From positions 1-64,000 of the forward strand of contig CAJXNJ010000002.1 in NCBI GenBank assembly GCA_913057145.1: a stretch of 64,000 nucleotides of DNA. Reading direction: 5' to 3'. The translations under genes were made by a program, and so were the position numbers. This document shows, piece by piece, positions 26,579 through 35,188 of the stretch (the first letter of the stretch is position 1; every line of letters starts with the position of its first letter). Source of the stretch: an uncultured Ectothiorhodospiraceae bacterium (GTDB lineage Bacteria; Pseudomonadota; Gammaproteobacteria; Nitrococcales; Nitrococcaceae). Under the pieces are notes generated by a model. It was not told the origin of the DNA, did no database searches, and saw only the letters and a program-made list of their open reading frames with translations.

Positions 26579-26896
26579 ATGTCTGCGGAAATCACCAGCA
26601 TTACTGCCCGCAATCGCAGCCGGGATTTCAACCGCATCATGAGTGATGCGCTGAGCCTGAATGTGCTCACCAGCCTCCACGAAGCCGGCGAGTTGGAAGC
26701 CGGTGAACTTGCGGATGCGCTACTGGTTGATGTCGAGGAAGTCCGTCAACTGTTGATTGCTCTGAGCCGCGGCGGCCTGCTTGCCGAGCGTCGTGACCGT
26801 TTCCGTCGCCTCTACCGGCTCGCTGAAGAGCTCCCCGCCTGGGTGGTCATTGCCCTTGGCACGGCGCGCAGCCCTGGCGAAGCCGCCAGGGCCTGA
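26579..26896 (+). CDS. Small winged-helix-like protein, function unknown
   Basis: A 105-residue, strongly helical, charged protein. The core (about 25-85) has the helix-turn-helix rhythm of small winged-helix proteins: SLNVLTSLHEAGELEAGELA, then VDVEEVRQLLIALSRGGLLA and a wing-like RDRFRRLYRL. There is no metal-binding cysteine and no membrane segment. The ATG at 26579 is preceded by ACAGGAGG, which supports real translation. It lies between the tRNA gene and the convergent TrpB2 gene. The wHTH assignment rests on pattern only. Confidence 0.55.
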   Translation: MSAEITSITARNRSRDFNRIMSDALSLNVLTSLHEAGELEAGELADALLVDVEEVRQLLIALSRGGLLAERRDRFRRLYRLAEELPAWVVIALGTARSPGEAARA

Positions 26897-26921
26897 CGGC
26901 CGCGCCGGCCATTGCCTGTTG

Positions 26922-28280
26922 TTAAACGCCCGGCAGGCCGGCGAGGGCCATCGACTGCTCGGCATCGCTCGCCTGGTCATCGGTGAGATTGCCGGCGAGA
27001 TAGTCCGTGTAGGCCTGCATGTCAAAATGCCCATGGCCGCAGAGATTGAACAGCAACGCCTTGGACTCCCCTGATTCACGGCAGGCGATGGCCTCATCGA
27101 TGGTGGCCTTGACCGCATGGTTTGCCTCCGGAGCCGGGATGATGCCCTCGGCGCGGGCGAACTCAAGGCCGGCGGCAAAACACTCGAGCTGGCCATAGGC
27201 GCGCGGTTTGATATAGCCAAGCTCAGTCAGATGACTGATCTGCGGGGCCATGCCGTGATAGCGCAGCCCGCCGGCATGGAAGCCGGGCGGGACAAAGCCG
27301 GATCCGAGCGTGTGCATCTTGGTCAACGGGGTCAGATGCCCGGTATCGCCCCAGTCATAGGCAAATTTTCCTTTGGTCAGCGTCGGGCAGGACGCCGGCT
27401 CCACGGCGATGAATTCCGTCTCGGGCCCGCCGCGCAGACGCTCGCCCAGAAACGGAAAGGCGATGCCGGCAAAGTTCGAGCCACCACCGGTGCAGCCGAT
27501 GACCTTGTCCGGATAATCATCCACCATCGCGAGCTGGCGCATCGCCTCAAGCCCGGAGACTGTCTGGTGCAGCAGCACGTGGTTGAGGACACTGCCCAGT
27601 GCATATTTGGTGTCATCGCGTTGGGCAGCCAGTTCCACGGCTTCACTGATGGCGATACCGAGGCTGCCGGTGGAGTCCGGATGTTCGGCCAATACCGCCC
27701 GGCCGGCGGCGGTGGTGTTGCTGGGGCTTGCGATGCAGGTAGCGCCGAAGCTCTCCATGAAAGCCCGGCGATAGGGTTTCTGGTTGAAGCTGACCTTGAC
27801 CATGAAAACTTCAATTTCAAGGCCGAACATGGCGCCGGCGAGCGAGAGTGACGAGCCCCACTGCCCGGCACCGGTCTCGGTGGTGATGCGCTTCACGCCC
27901 TCTGCCTGGTTGTAGAAGGCCTGGGCGATGGCCGTGTTGGGTTTATGGCTGCCGGCAGGGCTGATGCCTTCGTACTTATAGTAGATACGCGCCGGTGTAT
28001 TCAGGGCTTTCTCAAGCCGCCGGGCCCGGTAGAGCGGGGAAGGACGCCACTGGCGGTAGACATCGCGCACCGGCTCGGGAATCTCGATTTCCCGCTCCGT
28101 GCTCATCTCCTGTTCGATGACCGCTTGCGGGAACAGTGGGGCAAGGTCATCGGGGCCGACCGGTTCGTAGGTGACCGGGTGCAGTACCGGCGCCATGGGA
28201 GAGGGTAGGTCGGCATTGATGTTGTACCAATGCCGCGGGATGTCGGTTTCAGGCAGGACGGTTTTTACGCTGTCGCTCAT
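26922..28280 (-). CDS. TrpB2-type tryptophan synthase beta-like PLP enzyme
   Basis: A 452-residue PLP enzyme of the TrpB2 class. It shows [13 protein letters not shown], the PLP-lysine region [31 protein letters not shown] and the phosphate-binding [16 protein letters not shown]. TrpB2 proteins are longer than TrpB1 (about 400), act on indole plus serine or phosphoserine and usually work without TrpA; no trpA is present here. I chose ATG 28280, which has an AAGGGC ribosome site, over a TTG 33 bases upstream. Monocistronic and convergent with the small gene at 26579. It may salvage indole or act as a serine deaminase. Confidence 0.88.
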   Translation of the reverse strand: MSDSVKTVLPETDIPRHWYNINADLPSPMAPVLHPVTYEPVGPDDLAPLFPQAVIEQEMSTEREIEIPEPVRDVYRQWRPSPLYRARRLEKALNTPARIYYKYEGISPAGSHKPNTAIAQAFYNQAEGVKRITTETGAGQWGSSLSLAGAMFGLEIEVFMVKVSFNQKPYRRAFMESFGATCIASPSNTTAAGRAVLAEHPDSTGSLGIAISEAVELAAQRDDTKYALGSVLNHVLLHQTVSGLEAMRQLAMVDDYPDKVIGCTGGGSNFAGIAFPFLGERLRGGPETEFIAVEPASCPTLTKGKFAYDWGDTGHLTPLTKMHTLGSGFVPPGFHAGGLRYHGMAPQISHLTELGYIKPRAYGQLECFAAGLEFARAEGIIPAPEANHAVKATIDEAIACRESGESKALLFNLCGHGHFDMQAYTDYLAGNLTDDQASDAEQSMALAGLPGV

Positions 28281-28334
28281 GCGGGCTTGCCCTTTGTTCT
28301 GAGTGGGTTGCAATGAGCAAAAGATACCATTTGT

Positions 28335-29690
28335 TCAGGGGGCGATGAGCGCTTTTGCCAGAGTGTTGTGTCGGGCCACCATGGCCGGAATGTCGTGGCC
28401 GATCAGCTCGCCTTTTTGCACGCGCATTTCGCCGCCGATGATTACCAGATCCGCGCGCGGCGGCGGGCAGAAAACGAGCGCTGCGAGCGGGTCATGGACC
28501 GCGCCACCGGCCATCTCCAGGGCATCCAGGCGAAATCCGGCGATATCCGCACAAAGGCCGGGTGCCAGTGCGCCGATGTCATCGCGCCCGAGGATGCTGG
28601 CCCCACCGCGGGTGGCCATGCTCAATGCCTGCTCCGCGGTCATCGCGGCTGCCCCCTGGTCAACACGCTGCAGCAGCATGGCTTGTCGGGTTTCGGCCAA
28701 AAGCCCCCCGCCATCATTCGACGCTGCTCCATCAACACCGATGCCGATGTTCACACCCCGGGCCAGCATCGCCTGGATCGGGGCAATGCCATTGCCAAGG
28801 CGCATATTGGAGCACGGACAATGCGCCACACCCGCACCACTCATGCCCAATCGGATCACCTCAGGCGCTGAGAGCGTGATCATGTGGGCAAACCAGGCGT
28901 CCTCGGCAAGCCAGCCCAGATCCTCAATATGCCCAAGCGGTGTCTGGCCGAGATTCTCCAGGCACCAGGCCTGCTCATCGGCACCCTCGGCCAGATGGGT
29001 ATGCAGCCGCACGCCCTCACGACGGGCGAGGGCCGCGGTGCGCTCCATGAAATCCGCGCTGACCGAGTAAGGCGAGCAGGGGGCAAGAATGATCTGCAGA
29101 AAGCTGCCTTTGCCAGGATCATGATATTGGCTGATCGCCCGCTCACAGTCGGCGAGCACGCTGTCCTCATCCTCGGCCACCGAATCCGGGGTGATACCGC
29201 CTTGCGACTCGCCAATCGTCACCGACCCGCGTGCAACATGAAAGCGCATCCCCATGGCCTGCATGGCCTCGATCTGGTCATCGATCCGGCAGCCATTGGG
29301 CCAGAGATAATTGTGATCGACCGTGGTGGTGCAGCCACTGAGCAGTAGTTCGGCAGCACGGATCTGTGTGGCACTGCGCAGCGCCTCTGGAGTGGCACGT
29401 GACCAGATTGGATTGTGCACATGCAGCCAGTCCATCAGCCCGACATCCTGCCCGGCCGGTAACGCCCGGGTGAGGCACTCAAGAAAGTGGTCATGGGTAT
29501 TGATGAGCCCGGGTATCAGGACCAGGCCACTGGCATCAATGCATTCAAGCCCGCGGGTATCGATCTCGGCCGCCGGGCCGATTTCGCGGATGATCCCATC
29601 GCGGATAATCAGGCTTGCATCGGCAAGCGGTGGCGTCCCGCTGCCAGGGCTGAAAACCCAGCTTGCGTTGACGATGGCGCGTTCGGTCAT
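28335..29690 (-). CDS. Amidohydrolase, 8-oxoguanine deaminase-like
   Basis: A 451-residue metal-dependent deaminase of the TRZ/ATZ/8-oxoguanine deaminase group. The zinc motif is LINTHDHFLECLTRALPAG, the middle His region is VRLHTHLAEGADEQAW, then SGAGVAHCPCSNMRLG and the final Asp in GVDGAASNDGG. The TTVDHNYLWPNG segment resembles proven 8-oxoguanine deaminases, which release ammonia from oxidised guanine for purine salvage; guanine or triazine substrates remain possible. The ATG at 29690 is fixed by AAGGAG eight bases upstream. Divergent from lon across a 94-bp gap. Confidence 0.85.
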   Translation of the reverse strand: MTERAIVNASWVFSPGSGTPPLADASLIIRDGIIREIGPAAEIDTRGLECIDASGLVLIPGLINTHDHFLECLTRALPAGQDVGLMDWLHVHNPIWSRATPEALRSATQIRAAELLLSGCTTTVDHNYLWPNGCRIDDQIEAMQAMGMRFHVARGSVTIGESQGGITPDSVAEDEDSVLADCERAISQYHDPGKGSFLQIILAPCSPYSVSADFMERTAALARREGVRLHTHLAEGADEQAWCLENLGQTPLGHIEDLGWLAEDAWFAHMITLSAPEVIRLGMSGAGVAHCPCSNMRLGNGIAPIQAMLARGVNIGIGVDGAASNDGGGLLAETRQAMLLQRVDQGAAAMTAEQALSMATRGGASILGRDDIGALAPGLCADIAGFRLDALEMAGGAVHDPLAALVFCPPPRADLVIIGGEMRVQKGELIGHDIPAMVARHNTLAKALIAP

Positions 29691-29711
29691 GCCTTGTCTC
29701 CTTGCTGGTGA

Positions 29712-29740
29712 CTTGAACAATACGCCTTTCGCCTCCATTT
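29712..29740 (+). promoter_or_regulatory. Candidate sigma-32 heat-shock promoter of lon
   Basis: CTTGAA (29712-29717), a 15-base spacer and CTCCATTT (29733-29740) match the sigma-32 pattern CTTGAA / CCCCATNT with one mismatch. It lies 45 bases upstream of the lon start; lon is a classic sigma-32 target. Confidence 0.6.
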
Positions 29741-29784
29741 CGCTTGCATAGCCCGCGGGATTTCCCCAATGCGTGGAGGTAAGA

Positions 29785-32277
29785 ATGACAAGCGATGAAA
29801 TGAGCAGTGAACACCCGTCAGGCGCAGAGGCGGTGGTGGAGCCATCGCGCAGTCTGGTTATTCCCAGGCTGCCGGATGATGCGCTGATTCTGCTGCCGGT
29901 GCGCAATATGGTGCTCTTTCCCAATATGCTCGTGCCGGTGGGTGTCGGGCGGTCCAAATCCATTCTGGCAGCGCGTCAGGCAGTCCAGCATGACCAGCCC
30001 ATTGGTGTGCTGCTGCAGAAAGACGCCAGTATCGAAGACCCCGGCCCGGACGATCTCCACGTCATGGGGGGTGTTGCCAATGTAATGCGCTTTGTGAATG
30101 GCCGTGAGGGCCACCATCACCTGGTACTGCAGGGCACCGAGCGATTTCGGGTAACCGAATTCCTTGAAGGTTATCCGTTCCTCGTGGGCCGTGTTGAGCG
30201 CATCGAAGAAGTCCAGCCCGAGGGCCCGGAAGTCGAGGCACGGATGCTGGCGCTGCGTGATAAAGCGCTCGAGGCACTGGAGTTGCTGCCGCAGGCGCCC
30301 CAGGAAATCGGTGGCGTTATTGCGAGTATTGATGAGCCGGGTGTCCTCGCGGACTCGGTGGCCGGCTATCTCGATCTGAAAAGCGATGAGCGTCAGGAGC
30401 TTCTGGAGACGCTGGATGTCGAGGCCCGTCTGGAGCGGGTCCTCTCTCTGGTCGATTATCGTGTCGAGGTCCTCAAGCTCTCGCAGAAAATCAGTGCGCG
30501 GACGCAGGAGACGATGTCCGAGCGTCAGCGTGAGGCGCTTTTGCGCGAACAGCTTCGCTCGATTCAGGAAGAGCTCGGCGAAGGCGATGAGAAGGGCGAG
30601 GAGATTCGGGAGCTCGAGGCGCGTATTGATGAGGCGAACATGCCCGAGGAGGTAGAAAAGCAGGCGCGCAAGGAGCTGCGTCGGCTTGAGCGCATGCCTG
30701 AGGCGGCCGGTGAGTACAGCATGCTGCGGACTTATCTTGATTGGTTGCTTGAGCTGCCCTGGGATATCGAGCGGGCCGAAGATATCGATATTGAGCGCTC
30801 ACGCGAGATTCTCGATGCGGATCATTATGGTCTTGAGCCTGTAAAAAAGCGCATTCTGGAGCATCTTGCCGTGCGCAAGCTGAATCCCGAGGGCCGCAGT
30901 CCGATTCTCTGCTTTGTCGGCCCGCCCGGGGTTGGCAAGACCTCTCTCGGGCAGAGCATCGCCCGGGCGACGGGGCGGGATTTCATGCGCGCGAGCCTTG
31001 GCGGCGTGCATGATGAGGCGGAGATCCGTGGCCATCGCCGCACCTACCTCGGCGCACTGCCCGGCAAGATCATCCAGAGTATCCACAAGGCCGGCTCGCG
31101 CAATCCGGTGTTAATGCTCGATGAAATGGACAAGCTTGGTGGCGGGATTCACGGTGACCCCTCGGCAGCGCTCCTTGAAGTGCTCGACCCGGCACAGAAT
31201 GGGACATTCCAGGACAATTACCTGGGTGTGCCGTTTGATTTAAGTGGCGTATTTTTTATCGCCACAGCCAATGTGCCGGATCAGATCCCGGGGCCGCTTC
31301 GCGATCGCATGGAGATGATCGAGATCCCCGGCTATACCCAGGAAGAGAAGGTGGAGATTGCCAAGCGTTACCTGCTGGCGCGTCAGCGCGAGAGTGCCGG
31401 ACTCACCGCCGGGCAGTTGACGATCACGGATGAAGGATTGCACCGGCTGGTCTCTGAATACACCCGCGAGGCGGGTTGTCGGCAGCTCGAGCGGGAACTC
31501 GGTGCGGTTGCCCGGCAGATTGCCGTTCAGGTCGCCGAGGGCAAAACCAATGAGGCAGTGGTCGGCCCCGATGACCTGCCGGGACTGCTCGGGTCGCCCA
31601 AATTCGAGAATGAAGTCGCGATGCGCACCAGTGTGCCGGGCGTGGCGACCGGGCTGGCCTGGACCCCGGTGGGCGGGGATATTCTTTTCATCGAGGCAAG
31701 CCGCTCGCGGGGCAGTGGCCGGCTCGTTCTCACCGGTCAGCTCGGCGATGTCATGAAAGAAAGTGCGCAGACCGCACTCAGTCTCATCAAGGCGCGAGCC
31801 GAGGCGCTTGATATCGACCTTGAGGCCCTGCAGAACGACGATATACATGTGCACGTGCCCGCCGGTGCCATTCCCAAGGATGGCCCGAGTGCGGGTGTGG
31901 CCATGTATAACGCGCTCGTCTCGCTGCTTACCGGGCGTTGCGTGCGTGAAGATGTGGCCATGACCGGTGAGGTGACGTTGCGCGGTCTGGTGTTACCGGT
32001 CGGTGGGATCAAGGAGAAGGTACTGGCTGCACGTCGCGCCGGTATCCATACCGTTCTGCTGCCGAGCCGCAATCGCAAGGATTACGAGGATATTCCTGAG
32101 TCGGCCCGGGCGGACATGCAGTTCCACTGGATTGAGCATGTTGAGCAGGCAAGCGCTATTGCGCTTCGAGAGGCGGGATCATCGGCCCGAGATAACGCAG
32201 ATGACTCCGACAGCCATTCCGACAGTCAGAGGCCCCAAAGCCCTGAACCAGAACCGCTCCACTCAATGACTGATTGA
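29785..32277 (+). CDS. lon: ATP-dependent protease La (Lon)
   Basis: An 830-residue cytosolic AAA+ protease that degrades misfolded and regulatory proteins. The N-terminal substrate domain (~20-215) begins LPVRNMVLFPNMLVPV, then comes a helical region. The AAA module has Walker A GPPGVGKTS (~379), and the proteolytic domain has Ser702 in KDGPSAGVAM with the partner Lys745 in GGIKEKVLAARR. I chose ATG 29785, five bases after GGAGGT; GTG 29773 is less likely because it overlaps the ribosome site. The C-terminal tail (SSARDNADDSDSHSDSQR) is low-complexity and its DNA is shared antisense with the DUF123 gene end. Confidence 0.95.
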   Translation: MTSDEMSSEHPSGAEAVVEPSRSLVIPRLPDDALILLPVRNMVLFPNMLVPVGVGRSKSILAARQAVQHDQPIGVLLQKDASIEDPGPDDLHVMGGVANVMRFVNGREGHHHLVLQGTERFRVTEFLEGYPFLVGRVERIEEVQPEGPEVEARMLALRDKALEALELLPQAPQEIGGVIASIDEPGVLADSVAGYLDLKSDERQELLETLDVEARLERVLSLVDYRVEVLKLSQKISARTQETMSERQREALLREQLRSIQEELGEGDEKGEEIRELEARIDEANMPEEVEKQARKELRRLERMPEAAGEYSMLRTYLDWLLELPWDIERAEDIDIERSREILDADHYGLEPVKKRILEHLAVRKLNPEGRSPILCFVGPPGVGKTSLGQSIARATGRDFMRASLGGVHDEAEIRGHRRTYLGALPGKIIQSIHKAGSRNPVLMLDEMDKLGGGIHGDPSAALLEVLDPAQNGTFQDNYLGVPFDLSGVFFIATANVPDQIPGPLRDRMEMIEIPGYTQEEKVEIAKRYLLARQRESAGLTAGQLTITDEGLHRLVSEYTREAGCRQLERELGAVARQIAVQVAEGKTNEAVVGPDDLPGLLGSPKFENEVAMRTSVPGVATGLAWTPVGGDILFIEASRSRGSGRLVLTGQLGDVMKESAQTALSLIKARAEALDIDLEALQNDDIHVHVPAGAIPKDGPSAGVAMYNALVSLLTGRCVREDVAMTGEVTLRGLVLPVGGIKEKVLAARRAGIHTVLLPSRNRKDYEDIPESARADMQFHWIEHVEQASAIALREAGSSARDNADDSDSHSDSQRPQSPEPEPLHSMTD

Positions 32278-32542
32278 GGGTGCATTCCGCGATGTGGTGC
32301 AGGTTGACATCAATGATCTCTACGCCCGGTTGTACAAGCAGGTAGTCGATATGCCAGCGCAGCCGCCGTTCGCGATGGCCCAGATGGCGCCAGAGCCGGG
32401 CGGCGGTATTGCGCTTGGCACTGCCGACATAGCGATAAGCACCGCCGGGGAAATCATGGCAGCCGAGCGCCCCCACGTTAAGGCGCAAGGGCCGCTCCAG
32501 CCAGATTGTCAGTGCATAGGTCAGGGCATCATCCGCTGGCAT
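32156..32542 (-). CDS. DUF123 / GIY-YIG-like protein overlapping the lon 3' end
   Basis: A 128-residue protein with the DUF123 pattern: YRYVGSAKRNTAARLWRHLG, then RRLRWHIDYLL, AECTLNQSL and the C-terminal GFGASDCRNGCRSHLRYL. The family is distantly related to GIY-YIG nucleases; activity is unproven. The last 122 bases (32156-32277) are antisense to the end of lon, and the Cys/His-containing C-terminal motif lies inside that overlap, so the overlap is real coding on both strands. Start ATG 32542. Confidence 0.8.
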   Translation of the reverse strand: MPADDALTYALTIWLERPLRLNVGALGCHDFPGGAYRYVGSAKRNTAARLWRHLGHRERRLRWHIDYLLVQPGVEIIDVNLHHIAECTLNQSLSGAVLVQGFGASDCRNGCRSHLRYLGPMIPPLEAQ

Positions 32543-32658
32543 GGCGATAGATTAAGCGCCTGCTTCGGTCTTGACGAGGGGCAAGCCATGCTTGTGGCTC
32601 TCTGCCCATGGCGCGGCGGCTGTGGCACCATCTCGGTGAACAGTTCAGGGAGCAGGCT

Positions 32659-33837
32659 ATGAGGCCCTCAGACATACTCATCGTGGGTGGTGGCATGGTT
32701 GGTGCGGCGCTTGCGATGGATCTTGGCCGTCGCGGTATTCCGGCCCGGGTGCTCGAGGCAAGGCCGCCCGAGTGGCCGGCGGCCGATGAACCACCAAGGC
32801 TGCGGGTTTCCGCGCTTAATCGACGCTCGATCGAATATCTCCAGGAAATTGGCGCGTGGTCATGGCTTGATCAGGCGCGGGTGGCCGATTTTGATGAGGT
32901 CGTGACCTGGGATATCTCCGGCGAAGGCCGGCTCTCATTCACGGCCGCTGAGCTTGGGCTTGATCGACTGGGCGTTTTCGTTGAAAACCAGCATCTGCAG
33001 GCAGCACTCCTTGCTGCCGTGGGAGAACTGCAAGCCGTGCAGTTGGATGCGCCGGCGGCAACCCTGCATATCGAGCCCGGCGAAAACGGCCCGGCGCTCT
33101 CGCTTGAGGGGGAAGGTCTGCTGGAGCCGGGCCTGGTGGTCGCCGCGGATGGTGCGATGTCACCGCTGCGGGATGCAGCGGGTATCGGTGTCTGGGAGGG
33201 TGACTATGATCAGCATGCTGTCGTGGCCAGTGTGCGACCGCGGCCGCTTGCCGGGCGCACGACCTGGCAGCGTTTCACGCCCGAAGGGCCGCAGGCACTG
33301 CTGCCACTGGCGGATGGCAATGCCTCGCTGGTCTGGTATGTCAAACCGGCGAAGGCCAGAGAGCTGCTGGCCCTGAGTGACAAGCAATTCATCCACGCGG
33401 TTGAAGATGCGTTCCCTTCTGATCTGGGTCTCATTGATGTGCTGTACGACCGGGGCAGTTTCCCAATCCGCCGGCGGCATGCACGGCGTTACTGGCAGGG
33501 TAATCTGGTGCTGGTTGGAGACTCTGCGCATGCAATCCACCCGTTGGCGGGGCAGGGCGTGAACCTCGGCCTGCGTGATGCCCGGGATCTGGCAGCGCGT
33601 ATCGCCGAGGCCCACCGCAAAGCGCTACCGGTGGCGCATTCGCCCATGCTTGCTGCCTATGAGCGCGCCCGGCGTCCGGATAATCAGCTCATGCAGTCGA
33701 CCATGAGTCTTTTCCATTGGGGCTTTACCGCCCCGCTGGGCCCGCTTGCCCGGGTGAGAAGTGCCGGTCTGGGGCTTGCCGGTAGAGGCGGTTGGTTGAA
33801 GCGGCGTGTCCTGCGCTACGCCCTAGAGGGCCGCTAA
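32659..33837 (+). CDS. UbiH/UbiF/VisC family FAD-dependent hydroxylase
   Basis: A 392-residue flavoprotein monooxygenase. The dinucleotide-binding ILIVGGGMVGAALAMDLGRR is at the N-terminus, a DG motif in LVVAADGAMSPLRDAAGI, and the second FAD motif is GDSAHAIHPLAGQGVNLGLR. These mark ring hydroxylases of ubiquinone synthesis (UbiH, UbiI, UbiF); which ring position is used cannot be told here. I chose ATG 32659, preceded by GGGAGCAGG; an upstream in-frame ATG at 32608 would add an atypical 17 residues. Its stop overlaps the convergent chrA stop by four bases. Confidence 0.88.
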   Translation: MRPSDILIVGGGMVGAALAMDLGRRGIPARVLEARPPEWPAADEPPRLRVSALNRRSIEYLQEIGAWSWLDQARVADFDEVVTWDISGEGRLSFTAAELGLDRLGVFVENQHLQAALLAAVGELQAVQLDAPAATLHIEPGENGPALSLEGEGLLEPGLVVAADGAMSPLRDAAGIGVWEGDYDQHAVVASVRPRPLAGRTTWQRFTPEGPQALLPLADGNASLVWYVKPAKARELLALSDKQFIHAVEDAFPSDLGLIDVLYDRGSFPIRRRHARRYWQGNLVLVGDSAHAIHPLAGQGVNLGLRDARDLAARIAEAHRKALPVAHSPMLAAYERARRPDNQLMQSTMSLFHWGFTAPLGPLARVRSAGLGLAGRGGWLKRRVLRYALEGR

Positions 33838-35006
33838 CCGGAGATCATTGCCGCGAGCTGCCCGGCGATTGCGCAGCCGGCAACAATCCAATAGGGCGGA
33901 ATACGCAGCCCCGCCAGGGCGGCGAGCGCAATCAGGACGATCAGCCCGTCGACCGGGCCACTAATGCCGCGGGTGATAATCGGATCCCAGAGGACCGCTG
34001 CAAGCAACCCCACGACCGCTGCGTTCATCCCAAGCAGGGCGCTTCGCATGGGGCGATACGCCGAGAGCGTCTGCCAGAACGGTAAAACCGCCACAACCAG
34101 CAGCATACCCGGTGCGAAGATCATCAGCGTTGCCAGAAGCCCGCTGAGAAGGCTGCTGCCGAGCCCCGCCTGCGCCCCGAGATAACCGGCAAACGAGAAA
34201 ATCGGCCCGGGAATTGCCTGAGCCGCGCCGTAACCGGCAAGAAAACGATCACCATCCACGAAACCGGGTGCGACCAGCCCGCTCTCAAGCAGTGGCAGGA
34301 CCACATGACCGCCGCCAAAAACGAGCGCACCACTGCGATAGAGAACACCCCAGAGCGGGGACAGGCCAGGCAGATTGAGGCTGAATACGGCAAGGCCGAT
34401 AAGGAAGATGACAAGAGCAATGAGGCCGGTCCGCCGGCTGATGGCAGCAGGCGCTGCCTTGTGGCCCTCGAGTGCTGGCGCTTGAATGAACAGCAGTGCC
34501 GCAACCGCGCCCATTGCGATCATGCTGATTTGACCGCCAAGCCCGCTGATCCAAGTGGCACCGAGGGCTGCCGTGAGCGCAATCAGCGCTCTTTTCGCAT
34601 CCGGGCAGAGTTGGCGGGCCATGCCGTAGAGTGCGTGCGCCACAATCGCAGCCGCGGCAAGTTTCAGGCCCTGTAGCCAGCCACTGGTCGCGAAGTCTCC
34701 CAGCAAGAGCACCCCGGCCCCGAGAGCGATCATGATCATCGCCGATGGCAGGGTAAAGCCGAGCCAGGCGGCGAGCCCGCCGGGCAGTCCGCCGCGGTGC
34801 AGGCCAATGGCAAACCCGGTCTGGCTGCTTGCCGGGCCGGGCAGCATTTGTGACAGGGCGACCAGCTCGGCGTAGCCGGCATCACTCAGCCAGCGACGCT
34901 GTTCAACAAATTCGCGGCGGAAAAACGCCAAATGCGCAACAGGCCCGCCAAACGCGATGAGCCCCAGGCGCAGAAATATCCAGAAGGTTTCAATATGCTG
35001 CTTCAC
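33834..35006 (-). CDS. chrA: Chromate transporter, long-chain CHR type
   Basis: A 390-residue inner-membrane protein with two CHR halves. The N-terminal half has LGLIAFGGPVAHLAFFRREF, LSQMLPGPASSQTGFAIG and GLPGGLAAWLGFTLPS; the C-terminal half has VFGGGHVVLPLLESGLVAPG and AAQAIPGPIFSFAGYLGAQ. Long CHR proteins export chromate, with sulfate as the presumed natural analogue. The GTG at 35006 follows AAGGAA; the open frame extends 30 codons further upstream but without family resemblance. Monocistronic. Confidence 0.9.
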   Translation of the reverse strand: MKQHIETFWIFLRLGLIAFGGPVAHLAFFRREFVEQRRWLSDAGYAELVALSQMLPGPASSQTGFAIGLHRGGLPGGLAAWLGFTLPSAMIMIALGAGVLLLGDFATSGWLQGLKLAAAAIVAHALYGMARQLCPDAKRALIALTAALGATWISGLGGQISMIAMGAVAALLFIQAPALEGHKAAPAAISRRTGLIALVIFLIGLAVFSLNLPGLSPLWGVLYRSGALVFGGGHVVLPLLESGLVAPGFVDGDRFLAGYGAAQAIPGPIFSFAGYLGAQAGLGSSLLSGLLATLMIFAPGMLLVVAVLPFWQTLSAYRPMRSALLGMNAAVVGLLAAVLWDPIITRGISGPVDGLIVLIALAALAGLRIPPYWIVAGCAIAGQLAAMISG

Positions 35007-35059
35007 GATTTGACGGTTCCTTGCTCGCCGATGCCCGGGTGAGCTGTTAGCATTGTCCT

Positions 35060-35167
<108 letters not shown>

Positions 35168-35188
35168 CTTTCCTTATACTCGGTCTTC

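Noticed and set aside
27117-29070. Plus-strand open frames opposite the TrpB2 and amidohydrolase genes
   Set aside because: Both sense proteins carry complete catalytic motifs; the opposite frames have none.
35010-35059. A dedicated ffs promoter
   Set aside because: A TAGCAT-like -10 exists at 35048 but no -35 element at acceptable spacing, so I do not list it.
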